DNA of 6,316 bases. Source: a bacterium (GTDB taxonomy: Bacteria > UBP18 > UBA7526). The notes beneath the pieces were generated by a model. The model did no database searches and was not told the DNA's origin. It worked only from the letters and a program-made list of their open reading frames with translations. The position numbers and the translations under genes were made by a program. Where the stretch lies: assembly GCA_030619985.1 (NCBI GenBank), contig JAUXAI010000061.1, positions 1 through 6,316 on the forward strand, in the 5' to 3' direction. Every line of letters starts with the position of its first letter. Within the stretch, counting starts at the first letter, position 1. This document shows, in pieces, positions 1-6,254 of the stretch.

Positions 1-395
1 TGGAGTAATGCCTTTGTTGCTCCACCTTTCTTCTCAAGGATATCTGGTTTAGTGGCCAGAACCTGGAGGAGGGCCTGGAACTCCTCCATCTCTAGGCCTC
101 TGAGGAAGGTAATGCTCTGAATTTTCCGGCTACTTAAGTCAAAGTTAAATTTGATGAATGTCTTATCTCTCTCCTCCAGCGAGAGGTCCTCTACCACCAA
201 TTTATTCTCAACGACGCTTATCGTTAAGTCCCTCTCCTTCTTCAGGTAATCCCTTAGTTCCTGATAGGAGGCCTTTAGGGGGCGGGCGATCATGGGATGC
301 TTAGCAGGATAGATGCCCATATCGGTAATGACGATGTGGAGTTGCTTGATGAGATGACTGGCCCATTCCTTGAGGTGTGATTTATCAAATTTCAC
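1..395 (-). CDS. Conserved protein of unknown function, N-terminal part (truncated by window edge)
   Basis: An open frame of 131 complete codons starts at GTG (395..393) and runs off the left edge without a stop. The start is supported by AGGAGG at 407..402, 6 nt upstream. The protein begins MKFDKSHLKEWASHLIKQLH and continues with a 'YPAKHPM' stretch near residues 29-35, then 'LTISVVENKLVVEDL' near residues 57-71 and 'FLRGLEMEEFQALLQVLA' near residues 97-114. From memory, this layout (amphipathic helix, Y-P-x-x-H-P, a beta pair, then a helix scored as 'Glu-Glu-hydrophobic') resembles the N-terminal segment seen ahead of HEAT-repeat or HD/HD-GYP domains in many environmental bacteria, but the deciding C-terminal part lies outside the window. 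No signal peptide or membrane segment is visible. Its GTG overlaps the stop of the preceding 36-codon ORF (GTGA) and its ribosome site lies in a hairpin arm. The coding call is firm; the family is tentative. Confidence 0.75.
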   Translation of the reverse strand, partial: MKFDKSHLKEWASHLIKQLHIVITDMGIYPAKHPMIARPLKASYQELRDYLKKERDLTISVVENKLVVEDLSLEERDKTFIKFNFDLSSRKIQSITFLRGLEMEEFQALLQVLATKPDILEKKGGATKALL

Positions 396-502
396 CCCGC
401 CCCTCCTTTCGTGGTCAGGCAAATAATTTTTATAAAGAGAAAATCCATCAGTTCAAGTTTTTTAATCTCAAAATTACCAATTTTGTGAGGGGCGGGGTTC
501 AT
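392..502 (-). CDS. Possible 36-residue leader peptide ORF
   Basis: ATG at 502..500 is preceded by AGGAGG at 513..508 with a 5-nt gap, the best ribosome site in the window. The frame runs 36 codons to TGA (394..392), overlapping the GTG of the next gene by 4 nt (GTGA). The ATG overlaps the stop of the small membrane-like frame upstream (ATGA). The product begins MNPAPHKIGNFEIKKLEL, has a mildly hydrophobic middle (MDFLFIKIICL) and ends in a Gly/Ala tail. I recognise no family. Codons 2-5 form one arm of an inverted repeat whose other arm covers the next gene's ribosome site, so its role may be translation itself rather than the peptide. Against a real gene: the interior is A+T-rich, contains a promoter-like sequence, and such a short frame could be chance. 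Confidence 0.4.
   Translation of the reverse strand: MNPAPHKIGNFEIKKLELMDFLFIKIICLTTKGGAG
394..498 (-). promoter_or_regulatory. Inverted repeat sequestering the ribosome site of the left-edge gene
   Basis: ACCCCGCCCCTC (394-405) and GAGGGGCGGGGT (487-498) are perfect 12-bp inverted repeats, almost all G:C, around an 81-nt A+T-rich loop. In minus-strand RNA the 3' arm contains the GAGG of the Shine-Dalgarno sequence (AGGAGG at 407..402) and the first two bases of the GTG start. The 5' arm begins directly after the ATG of the 36-codon ORF. Ribosomes on that ORF would melt the stem. There is no U-run after the 3' arm, so it does not read as an intrinsic terminator. An alternative is a miniature inverted-repeat element, but I see no convincing target-site duplication. 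Confidence 0.6.
429..456 (-). promoter_or_regulatory. Candidate sigma-70-type promoter for the left-edge gene
   Basis: On the minus strand TTGAAC (456..451) and TATAAA (434..429) are separated by 16 nt. The -35 matches TTGACA in its first four bases, and the -10 matches TATAAT at five of six. Initiation would be expected near 422, giving a leader of about 27 nt that keeps the AGGAGG (407..402) but lacks the upstream arm of the inverted repeat. The surrounding stretch is distinctly A+T-rich, so a chance match is possible. Confidence 0.4.
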
Positions 503-628
503 TTCTTCCTCCTAGACTCCACCCTCTTCTGCACCAGAATAAAGAGGCCATAGATGATAATGATTTGACCAATGACGAATAATTACTAAAAGTACGCAAG
601 GAAGGCGAAGATTTCTACGCTTTTTATG
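499..628 (-). pseudogene. Remnant of a small single-span membrane protein, interrupted by TAG-TAA
   Basis: One minus-strand frame downstream of valS reads VEIFAFLAYF, then two consecutive stops (TAG 588..586, TAA 585..583), then LFVIGQIIIIYGLFILVQKR followed by VESRRKK and TGA (501..499). The second part is a textbook membrane helix with a positively charged C-terminal tail. The first part is also hydrophobic and ends in an aromatic pair. Upstream in this frame there is only ATA, no ATG/GTG/TTG, and after the stops the only early candidate is a rare ATT without a ribosome site. A single base added in the TTTT run would read through the stops as FLVII before the frame shifts again. I read this as the decayed gene of a ~40-residue membrane protein. 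Its TGA overlaps the ATG of the next small ORF, which suggests it was once translated. A chance frame cannot be excluded. Confidence 0.4.
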
Positions 629-629
629 T

Positions 630-3629
630 TTACCTTCTGCGCTTTTGCCCTTCGGATCCTGAAGGATCCTCAGGATCCTGAACGGGCGGTTGCAGACTTT
701 TAAAGTTCTTTCTTAATCTTTTTAATCTCTCCTTAAGCTCTCGTTCCTTTTCTCTTTCCTTAACAATAACCGCTTGGGGAGCTTTATTCAAGAAGTCCCT
801 GCTCTTCAATTTTTCTCTCGCCCTTCCCAATTCTTCTTCTACTCTACCCATCTGCTTTTTCAGGCGCTTTCTCTCTTTCCCCAGATCGATCAATCCTTTA
901 AGGGAAACCCAGGCCTCTATCTCACCGATTAGGGCACTGGCGGAGGGAATAGGCTTCTCGACATCGGGACCCATCTCTATCTTAGATACCCGGGCAAGGT
1001 TCCTAATATAAGTAGCATTTTTCTCTAAAGTCTTCAGCTGGTCTTTCCCCTTTATCTTGAAAAAAGCCTCTATCTTCTTCTGGGGAGCGATTCCCATCTC
1101 TGATCTAATATTCCTGATTGATGTGGTAACCTCTATGACAAGAACCATCTCCTTCTCTATTTTAGTATCTATTCTCTTCTTATTAACTTTTGGCCAAGAA
1201 GAAACCATTATGCTATCCAATCTGCGGTCATCTGCGCCTGCCTCGTCGGCAGACAGGTTTATATCTGCGGTCATCTGCGTATGGCGCTTCAGCGCCTGCC
1301 ATATTTCTTCAGTGATAAACGGCATAAAAGGATGGAGGAGCCTTAATGTTCCCTCTAAGACATGACACATCACATACTGCGCAGTCTTTTTCTCCGAACT
1401 CCCCGCCGAAGGCGAGGTCTCGCCCCCTTGGGGCGGACGAACTGTAGACTCCGAACTGTGATAAAGTCTGGGCTTTATCATTTCTAGATACCAATCACAG
1501 AACTCATGCCATATAAACTGGTATAGAGTTTGGACTGCTTCGCTTATCCTGTAATTCTCAATGGAATCTGTGACCTCTTTGACAGTTCTGTTATATCTGG
1601 AAAGAATCCACTTATCCGTCAAGGTCAAACTGGAATCTAGGATCTGGGATCTAGGATCTAACTTAAAGCCTTCTAAGTTCATGAGGACGAAGCGGGAGGC
1701 GTTCCAGATCTTATTGGCAAAATTCCTACTGGAGATGAATTTCTCATTGAATAGCTGTAAATCCTGTCCCTGGGCGCAAGAAGAGGCTAAAGCGAAACGT
1801 AGGGCATCCGTTCCATATTTAGCAATAATGTCTAAGGGATCGATAACATTCCCTAAGGATTTACTCATCTTCTTCCCCATCTTGTCCCGAACAATGCCAT
1901 GAATGTAAACTTCGCTAAAAGGTATATCATCCATTAATCTCAGTCCCATCTTGATCATCCTCGCCACCCAGAGGTGGATGATTTCATGGCCCGTAATTAA
2001 AAGACTTGTAGGATAGAAGTATGCTAAATCCTTTGTCTTCTTTGGCCAGCCAAGGGTAGAGAAGGACCACAAAGCGCTGCTAAACCAGGTATCTAAAACA
2101 TCTGTTTCTTGAATTAAATTTTTTCCTCCACAAATAGGACATTTTTCTGGTTTTTCCCTAGAAACTATTGGAACTGCATTTTTAGGAAGAGAAACTATAG
2201 TTTCCAATCTTTTCAAAATTTCCTTATGTGTATATCCTTTATGTGTACGCCCATAACTTCGTAGGGCTGAGTATGTTCCATGTGTTGGTTCTAAATCTTC
2301 GGGCGTCCTTTTTGTTAGAAGAAGCTCAAGTCTTTTTCCAATGCAATTTCCACAATACCAAGCAGGAATTCGGTGTCCCCACCATATCTGCCGGGAAAGA
2401 CACCAATCTCTCAGGCCTGCCATCCAATCCAGATAGACCTTCTCCCACCTCTTGGGAATATATCTTATCCTTCCCTTTTTTACTACCTCAATGGCTGGCT
2501 TCGTCAATTCTTTAACTTTTAGAAACCATTGAAGAGAGATCAAGGGTTCAATGGGCGTAGAGCATCTATAACACCTTCCCACAGGAACAGAATAATCCTC
2601 TTTCTTCTCCAGATAGCCCTCTTTCTCTAAATCTTCAAGAAGCCTCTTTCTACATTCATACCTATCCAATCCCTCATACTTCCCGGCCTCTCTGGTCATC
2701 CTTGCGAAAGTGTCTATGATTCTTACCTCAGGAAGTTTATGCTTCCTTCCTATCTCGAAGTCATGGGGGTCATGGGCGGGAGTGATCTTCACTGCTCCAG
2801 TACCAAATTCGGGATCAACATAATCATCAGCGATGAGGGGTATCTTCCTATTCATAATGGGGAGGATAAGGGTCTTGCCTATCAAACCCTTGAACCTCTT
2901 ATCCTTAGGGTTGACCGCCACTGCAGTATCGCCGAGCATAGTCTCTGGTCTGGTGGTGGCCACAGTAATAAAAGCAGGTGAGCAGGTGAGCAGGTGAGCA
3001 GGTGAGTTGGGCTTGAAGAAGTATTTAATGTAGTAGAGGTAGCCCTTCTCTTCTTCGTGTTCCACCTCAATATCAGATAAAGCGGTCTGGCACCTGGGGC
3101 ACCAATTTATGATGTATTCATCCCTATAGATCAGGCCCTTCCTATATAGCCTGACAAAGGTCTCGGTTACGGCTTCAGAGCATCCCTTATCCAAGGTGAA
3201 TCTCAATCTTTCCCAGTCGCAGGAGCATCCTAATCTCCTCAATTGCTCGATAATTCTATTTCCGTATTTCTCTTTCCACTCCCAGACCTTTTTTACAAAC
3301 TTCTCTCTTCCCAGATCAAGCCTACTCTTCCCCTCTTTCAGTAGCTCCTTCTCCACAACATTCTGGGTAGCGATCCCCGCATGGTCGGTTCCAGGAATCC
3401 AGCAGGCATTGTAGCCCTCCATCCTTTTATATCTAATCAGAATATCCTGCAGGGTATTATTCAGGGCATGGCCCATATGTAAGGACCCAGTGATATTGGG
3501 AGGAGGGATGACCATGGTAAAGGGCTTTTTCTTTTTATCTACTTCAGCATGGAAGTAGCCCTTATCCATCCAGTATCTATACCACTTCTTCTCCACTTCT
3601 TTTGGTTGATATCTAGTCGGTATGGTCAT
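630..3629 (-). CDS. valS: Valyl-tRNA synthetase (class I) with repeat-derived insertions
   Basis: Charges tRNA-Val with valine using ATP in the cytoplasm and hydrolyses mischarged threonine. Class I signatures are complete: HMGH (51-54) in PPPNITGSLHMGHAL, KMSKS (587-591), DWCLSRQIWWGHRIP (408-422) and LDTWFSSALWSFSTLGWP (512-529). The editing domain starts around TTRPETMLGDTAVAV (225-239) and includes GTGAVKITPAHDPHDFE (276-292). Cysteine pairs are C177/C180, C353/C356, C426/C429 and C497/C500. An anticodon-binding domain follows (about 670-820), then a charged coiled-coil tail (about 910-978). The ATG at 3629 has AGGAAG 5 nt upstream, overlapping the stop of the preceding transporter gene, so translation is probably coupled. 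At 999 residues it exceeds the usual ~860-950; extra stretches at 207-220, 430-490, 657-666, 725-746, 784-804 and 983-992 coincide with repeats or palindromes in the DNA. All signature motifs survive, so the enzyme is probably functional. Confidence 0.98.
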   Translation of the reverse strand: MTIPTRYQPKEVEKKWYRYWMDKGYFHAEVDKKKKPFTMVIPPPNITGSLHMGHALNNTLQDILIRYKRMEGYNACWIPGTDHAGIATQNVVEKELLKEGKSRLDLGREKFVKKVWEWKEKYGNRIIEQLRRLGCSCDWERLRFTLDKGCSEAVTETFVRLYRKGLIYRDEYIINWCPRCQTALSDIEVEHEEEKGYLYYIKYFFKPNSPAHLLTCSPAFITVATTRPETMLGDTAVAVNPKDKRFKGLIGKTLILPIMNRKIPLIADDYVDPEFGTGAVKITPAHDPHDFEIGRKHKLPEVRIIDTFARMTREAGKYEGLDRYECRKRLLEDLEKEGYLEKKEDYSVPVGRCYRCSTPIEPLISLQWFLKVKELTKPAIEVVKKGRIRYIPKRWEKVYLDWMAGLRDWCLSRQIWWGHRIPAWYCGNCIGKRLELLLTKRTPEDLEPTHGTYSALRSYGRTHKGYTHKEILKRLETIVSLPKNAVPIVSREKPEKCPICGGKNLIQETDVLDTWFSSALWSFSTLGWPKKTKDLAYFYPTSLLITGHEIIHLWVARMIKMGLRLMDDIPFSEVYIHGIVRDKMGKKMSKSLGNVIDPLDIIAKYGTDALRFALASSCAQGQDLQLFNEKFISSRNFANKIWNASRFVLMNLEGFKLDPRSQILDSSLTLTDKWILSRYNRTVKEVTDSIENYRISEAVQTLYQFIWHEFCDWYLEMIKPRLYHSSESTVRPPQGGETSPSAGSSEKKTAQYVMCHVLEGTLRLLHPFMPFITEEIWQALKRHTQMTADINLSADEAGADDRRLDSIMVSSWPKVNKKRIDTKIEKEMVLVIEVTTSIRNIRSEMGIAPQKKIEAFFKIKGKDQLKTLEKNATYIRNLARVSKIEMGPDVEKPIPSASALIGEIEAWVSLKGLIDLGKERKRLKKQMGRVEEELGRAREKLKSRDFLNKAPQAVIVKEREKERELKERLKRLRKNFKSLQPPVQDPEDPSGSEGQKRRR
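654..681 (-). repeat. Three GGATCC palindromes in the valS C-terminal tail
   Basis: GGATCC occurs at 654-659, 664-669 and 673-678, and the last sits in a perfect 12-bp palindrome TCAGGATCCTGA (670-681). It encodes residues 983-992 (VQDPEDPSGS), just after the coiled coil, where ValRS proteins normally end. Confidence 0.8.
1220..1296 (-). repeat. 17-bp direct repeat with two hairpins inside valS
   Basis: ATCTGCGGTCATCTGCG occurs exactly at 1220-1236 and 1263-1279 and is itself a doubled ATCTGCG. Between the copies is the stem CTGCC/GGCAG (1238-1242/1248-1252). Just beyond is GGCGCT/AGCGCC (1283-1288/1291-1296) with a 2-nt loop. Together they encode about residues 778-804, including TADINLSADEAGADDRR, which replaces the short link expected between EEIWQ and SIMVSSWP. 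Confidence 0.85.
1392..1457 (-). repeat. Palindromic insert bracketed by 9-bp direct repeats inside valS
   Basis: CTCCGAACT is present at 1392-1400 and 1449-1457. Between them is a G+C-rich block with two short stems: CGCC/GGCG (1404-1407/1411-1414) and CGCCCC/GGGGCG (1421-1426/1430-1435). One direct repeat plus the block is 57 nt, exactly 19 codons, so its gain keeps the frame. It encodes residues 725-746, a polar stretch that begins and ends with Ser-Ser-Glu because of the direct repeat. Confidence 0.8.
1632..1659 (-). repeat. 7-bp tandem repeat, four copies, inside valS
   Basis: GGAATCT, AGGATCT, GGGATCT and AGGATCT follow each other without gaps (consensus RGGATCT; the first copy differs at one base). 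They encode residues 657-666 (LDPRSQILDS), between the end of the catalytic region (NLEGF) and the anticodon-binding domain (TDKWILSRYN). Confidence 0.85.
2191..2204. repeat. 14-bp perfect palindrome within the valS zinc-region insert
   Basis: GAAACTATAGTTTC reads the same on both strands. It lies in the A+T-rich insert that encodes residues 430-490. A near copy of its first half (GAAACTATTGG) starts at 2161, and TTATGTGTA occurs twice nearby, around 2224 and 2239. Confidence 0.6.
2974..3005 (-). repeat. 8-bp tandem repeat, four exact copies, inside valS
   Basis: GCAGGTGA is repeated four times without error. On the coding strand it encodes residues 209-219 (SPAHLLTCSPA), immediately before the TTRPET editing-domain motif. 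Because 8 is not a multiple of 3, gain or loss of one or two units would shift the valS frame; only changes of three units would be neutral. Confidence 0.95.
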
Positions 3630-3638
3630 CGTTTCTTC

Positions 3639-4562
3639 CTAACACAAGAATGCTAATACTAATGGTATGGTAGCGATCATGAGTAGGGTACTGACGAGTA
3701 TGGTAGAGGCGGCCAATTCTGGTTCGGCATTAAACTTCTGAGCAAACATGAAGCTGGCAACGGGTGAGGAGAGAGAAGAGATAAGAATGATGACCGCCCT
3801 ATTCAGGCCAGTTATCTTGAAGAGATTTACGAAGATAAGGGCTAATGAGAGGCCCATAACTATTCTCGCTAAAGCACAGATAAAGGGAAGCCTGAAGGAA
3901 GTGACCTTGGTATTAGAGAGTCTATAGCCAAGCATTAAAAGCATCAAAGGGATGGTGGGTCGAGCAACCATCTCAATGGTCCTCTTTCCGATCCTTGAGA
4001 ATTCGAAGAAGAGGGGATGAGTGTTTAAGAACTGGATTAAAGGTTGACGGTAGATACTCAAGATAATGCCCATTATTGCCGCATAGATGACCGGTATCTT
4101 GAGGGTGGTCTTCATTCCCGACTTCCTACTCAAGAGGTAGATCCCCAGAGAATAAAATAGGAGGCAGGAGGCAACATAGTAGATTATTCCTTTAGAGAGG
4201 CCTACAGTTCCAAAAGCAAAGAGGGAGACAGAGAGACCCATATTTCCAGTATTGGGGAACATGATGGGAAGGTAGAAGGGACGGGGGTCGAACCTCCTTA
4301 TCTTGGAAAAGAGAAAGATAAGAAACCCTCCACATAACATGACAAAAAAGGCCCCAGAAGCAATGCTCAAAAATTCTTTTACTACAAACTCCTTATTTAT
4401 CATGGAGGTGAAGACCAGGCAGGGGGTGGTGATGTAGATGATGATATCAATTAAGGGGTCGAGTCTCAGTTTGGTGACTTTTGAAAATAAGAAGCCCACC
4501 CCTACGATAGTAAAGATGGGCAGTATTGTCCTTGAGATTAAAAGTAGCGTCCCCTGAGGCAT
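3639..4562 (-). CDS. AEC (auxin efflux carrier) family transporter
   Basis: A 307-residue integral membrane protein of typical family length with about ten hydrophobic spans in two repeats. The first half carries PNTGNMGLS (103-111), matching the PNTG-x-x-G signature in a broken helix. The second half ends with SSLSSPVASFMFAQ (262-275) and the characteristic AEPELAASTILVSTLLMIATIP (279-300). Bacterial members move organic acids such as malate or malonate, or amino acids; the substrate cannot be read here. ATG 4562 is the first possible start, since TGA lies five codons upstream in frame; its ribosome site is weak (GGTGA, 4 nt away). It sits between cimA and valS, 9 nt from valS. Export or uptake of an acid linked to the citramalate/isoleucine route is an inference from position only. 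Confidence 0.92.
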   Translation of the reverse strand: MPQGTLLLISRTILPIFTIVGVGFLFSKVTKLRLDPLIDIIIYITTPCLVFTSMINKEFVVKEFLSIASGAFFVMLCGGFLIFLFSKIRRFDPRPFYLPIMFPNTGNMGLSVSLFAFGTVGLSKGIIYYVASCLLFYSLGIYLLSRKSGMKTTLKIPVIYAAIMGIILSIYRQPLIQFLNTHPLFFEFSRIGKRTIEMVARPTIPLMLLMLGYRLSNTKVTSFRLPFICALARIVMGLSLALIFVNLFKITGLNRAVIILISSLSSPVASFMFAQKFNAEPELAASTILVSTLLMIATIPLVLAFLC

Positions 4563-4582
4563 ATAATCACCACATCAGACAG

Positions 4583-4676
4583 TCCAAGGGTTACATGGGA
4601 AACAGGGGCTACAGGGATAACAGGGGTTAAAACCCTTGCCACCCTTGCCACCCTTGCCACCCTTGTTACCCTTGCT
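4583..4676. repeat. Symmetric inverted array of a 9-bp repeat (5 + 5 units)
   Basis: The 120-nt cimA-transporter spacer is filled by ten 9-bp units. Five direct units of consensus NNCARGGGN occupy 4583-4627, TAAA forms the centre (4628-4631), and five inverted units ACCCTTGNN occupy 4632-4676. Each GGG core on the left faces a CCC core on the right in perfect 9-nt register. The outermost pair matches at 7 of 9 bases and the innermost at 6 of 9 plus one G-T pair, with more mismatches between. RNA or single-stranded DNA could form a long imperfect hairpin. No U-run follows on the minus strand, so it is not an ordinary intrinsic terminator. Confidence 0.85.
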
Positions 4677-4682
4677 GCTCTT

Positions 4683-6251
4683 TTACTTTTTGTGTTTCTT
4701 GAGGAGTTTATATTCCAGACTATCCACCAATGCCTGCCAGGAGGCTTCAATAATATTGGTGGATACTCCAACCGTTCCCCATCTCTCCTTTTTATCCCTT
4801 GCCTCCACAAGGACCCTCACCGGAGCAGCGGTCCCGGCTTTAACATCCAGAACTCTCACCTTATAGTCCGTGAGACGAACATTCTTTAGAGAGGGATAGA
4901 ATTCTTCCAGTGCCTTCCTCAGAGCATTGTCCAAAGCATTTATGGGGCCTCTTCCCTCTGCTGCGGTATGCTCTTCAATTCCTTTTACTTTCACCTTTAT
5001 GGTTGCCTCACAATTTAAGGTTCCATTCTTTCTCTTCTCCACCGTGACCCGGAAACCCTCTAAGTCAAAGAGGCTTTTATACTTCCCTAAGGCCTTCTTC
5101 ATCAGGAGTTCAAAGGAGCCCTCCGCCCCCTCAAACTGATAGCCTTCGTCTTCAAGTCTCTTTAAGTCTTCTAAGACCTTCACTGTCTGAGGAGTTTTCT
5201 TCTCCAGATCCAGGCCATACTCCTTTGCCTTATAGAGGATATTGCTTCGCCCAGCGAGTTCTGAGACCAGTATCCTCCTATGATTCCCCACCAGCTCTGG
5301 TAGGATGTGCTCATAGGTCCTGGGGTCCTTCTTCACCGCGCTCACATGTATCCCTCCCTTATGGGCAAAGGAGGAGTTTCCTACGAAGGGCTGCCTCTCA
5401 TCATGGGGCAGGTTGGCAAGTTCTGCCACATACCTTGAGACTTCGGTCAGCCTGCTCAATTGCTTCTTCTTGATACACTCCATTCCCATCTTTATCTGGA
5501 GGTTCGGTATCACGGAACAAAGGTTTACATTCCCGCATCTCTCCCCCAAACCATTTATCGTCCCCTGAACCTGGAGTGCACCCTCCTGGACTGCAGCCAG
5601 GGTATTGGCTACAGCAAGGCCGGAATCGTTATGGGCATGGATGCCCAGAGGAACTTTAATCTTTTTCCTTACTTCACGCATGATCTTTGATAGTTCAAAA
5701 GGAAGGGTTCCTCCATTGGTATCACATAAAATAATCCAGTCCGCCCCTGCTCTTTGAGCTACTTCCAAGGTCTTAAGGGCATAGGAAGGATCATGCTTAT
5801 AGCCATCGAAGAAGTGTTCGGCATCGTAAATTACTTCCTTCTTCTTTTTCTTTAGATAAGAGACAGAGTCTTCAATTAGCTCGAGGTTTTTCTCTAAAGA
5901 GACCCCCAGGGCGATCCTTACATGGAGGTCCCAAGATTTGCCAAAAATACAGACCACCTTGGTTCCTGATTTTAAGAGGGCTCTGATATTGGGATCCTTC
6001 CCCGCAGGATATTTCGCTCTTCTGGTAGAGCCGAAAGCAGTAAGTTTAGCATTCTTCAGTTTCATCCTCTTCATCCTCTGGAAGAACTTTATGTCCTTGG
6101 GATTGGAGCCCGGCCAACCTCCCTCAATGTAATGGATTCCAAGTTCATCCAGCCTCTGAGCGATACGCACCTTATCGTCTAAGGAGAAGGAGATTCCCTC
6201 TGCCTGGGCGCCGTCCCTCAATGTGGTATCGTAGATTCTCACCTTAGTCAT
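4683..6251 (-). CDS. cimA: (R)-citramalate synthase
   Basis: Condenses pyruvate and acetyl-CoA to (R)-citramalate, the threonine-independent first step to 2-oxobutyrate and isoleucine. The N-terminal TIM barrel has DTTLRDGAQ (8-16), the metal-binding HAHND (205-209), GLGERCGN (234-241) and [11 protein letters not shown] (295-305). The C-terminal LeuA-type regulatory domain includes [17 protein letters not shown] (432-448), [20 protein letters not shown] (462-481) and [18 protein letters not shown] (491-508). At 522 residues it has the full length of the long citramalate synthase type (the TIGR00977-like group), not the shorter methanogen type; 2-isopropylmalate synthase is less likely given [10 protein letters not shown] (44-53) and this length. 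The regulatory domain implies feedback control, by isoleucine in characterised relatives. ATG 6251 has AAGGAG 7 nt upstream and lies 3 nt after the stop of a probable aspartokinase gene. Confidence 0.95.
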   Translation of the reverse strand: MTKVRIYDTTLRDGAQAEGISFSLDDKVRIAQRLDELGIHYIEGGWPGSNPKDIKFFQRMKRMKLKNAKLTAFGSTRRAKYPAGKDPNIRALLKSGTKVVCIFGKSWDLHVRIALGVSLEKNLELIEDSVSYLKKKKKEVIYDAEHFFDGYKHDPSYALKTLEVAQRAGADWIILCDTNGGTLPFELSKIMREVRKKIKVPLGIHAHNDSGLAVANTLAAVQEGALQVQGTINGLGERCGNVNLCSVIPNLQIKMGMECIKKKQLSRLTEVSRYVAELANLPHDERQPFVGNSSFAHKGGIHVSAVKKDPRTYEHILPELVGNHRRILVSELAGRSNILYKAKEYGLDLEKKTPQTVKVLEDLKRLEDEGYQFEGAEGSFELLMKKALGKYKSLFDLEGFRVTVEKRKNGTLNCEATIKVKVKGIEEHTAAEGRGPINALDNALRKALEEFYPSLKNVRLTDYKVRVLDVKAGTAAPVRVLVEARDKKERWGTVGVSTNIIEASWQALVDSLEYKLLKKHKK

Positions 6252-6254
6252 CTC

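Noticed and set aside
1057-1365. Plus-strand frame of 102 codons opposite valS, and similar plus-strand frames opposite valS and cimA
   Set aside because: They lie antisense to clear genes with conserved motifs, and their translations show low-complexity Ser/Leu/Phe composition typical of shadow frames.
2974-3005. CRISPR-like repetition
   Set aside because: Units are 8 bp with no spacers; neither this nor the other arrays have the repeat-spacer pattern or nearby cas genes.
2882-3070. Minus-strand 62-codon frame across the 8-bp repeat
   Set aside because: It is an alternative frame inside valS; the HLLTCSP repetition comes from the 8-bp unit and no start signal supports it.
4612-4624. AGGGATAACAGGG, 13 bases identical to the core of the I-SceI homing endonuclease site
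   Set aside because: The flanking bases do not match the full 18-bp site, and the run arises from two adjacent degenerate 9-bp repeat units, so chance is the simplest reading.
4563-4682. Intrinsic terminator after cimA
   Set aside because: The spacer can form a long imperfect hairpin, but no U-rich run follows it in the direction of transcription.
4538-4810. Minus-strand 90-codon frame with a (Val-Ala-Arg) repeat
   Set aside because: It overlaps the end of cimA in another frame and its repeat is simply the 9-bp DNA array translated; it has no convincing ribosome site.
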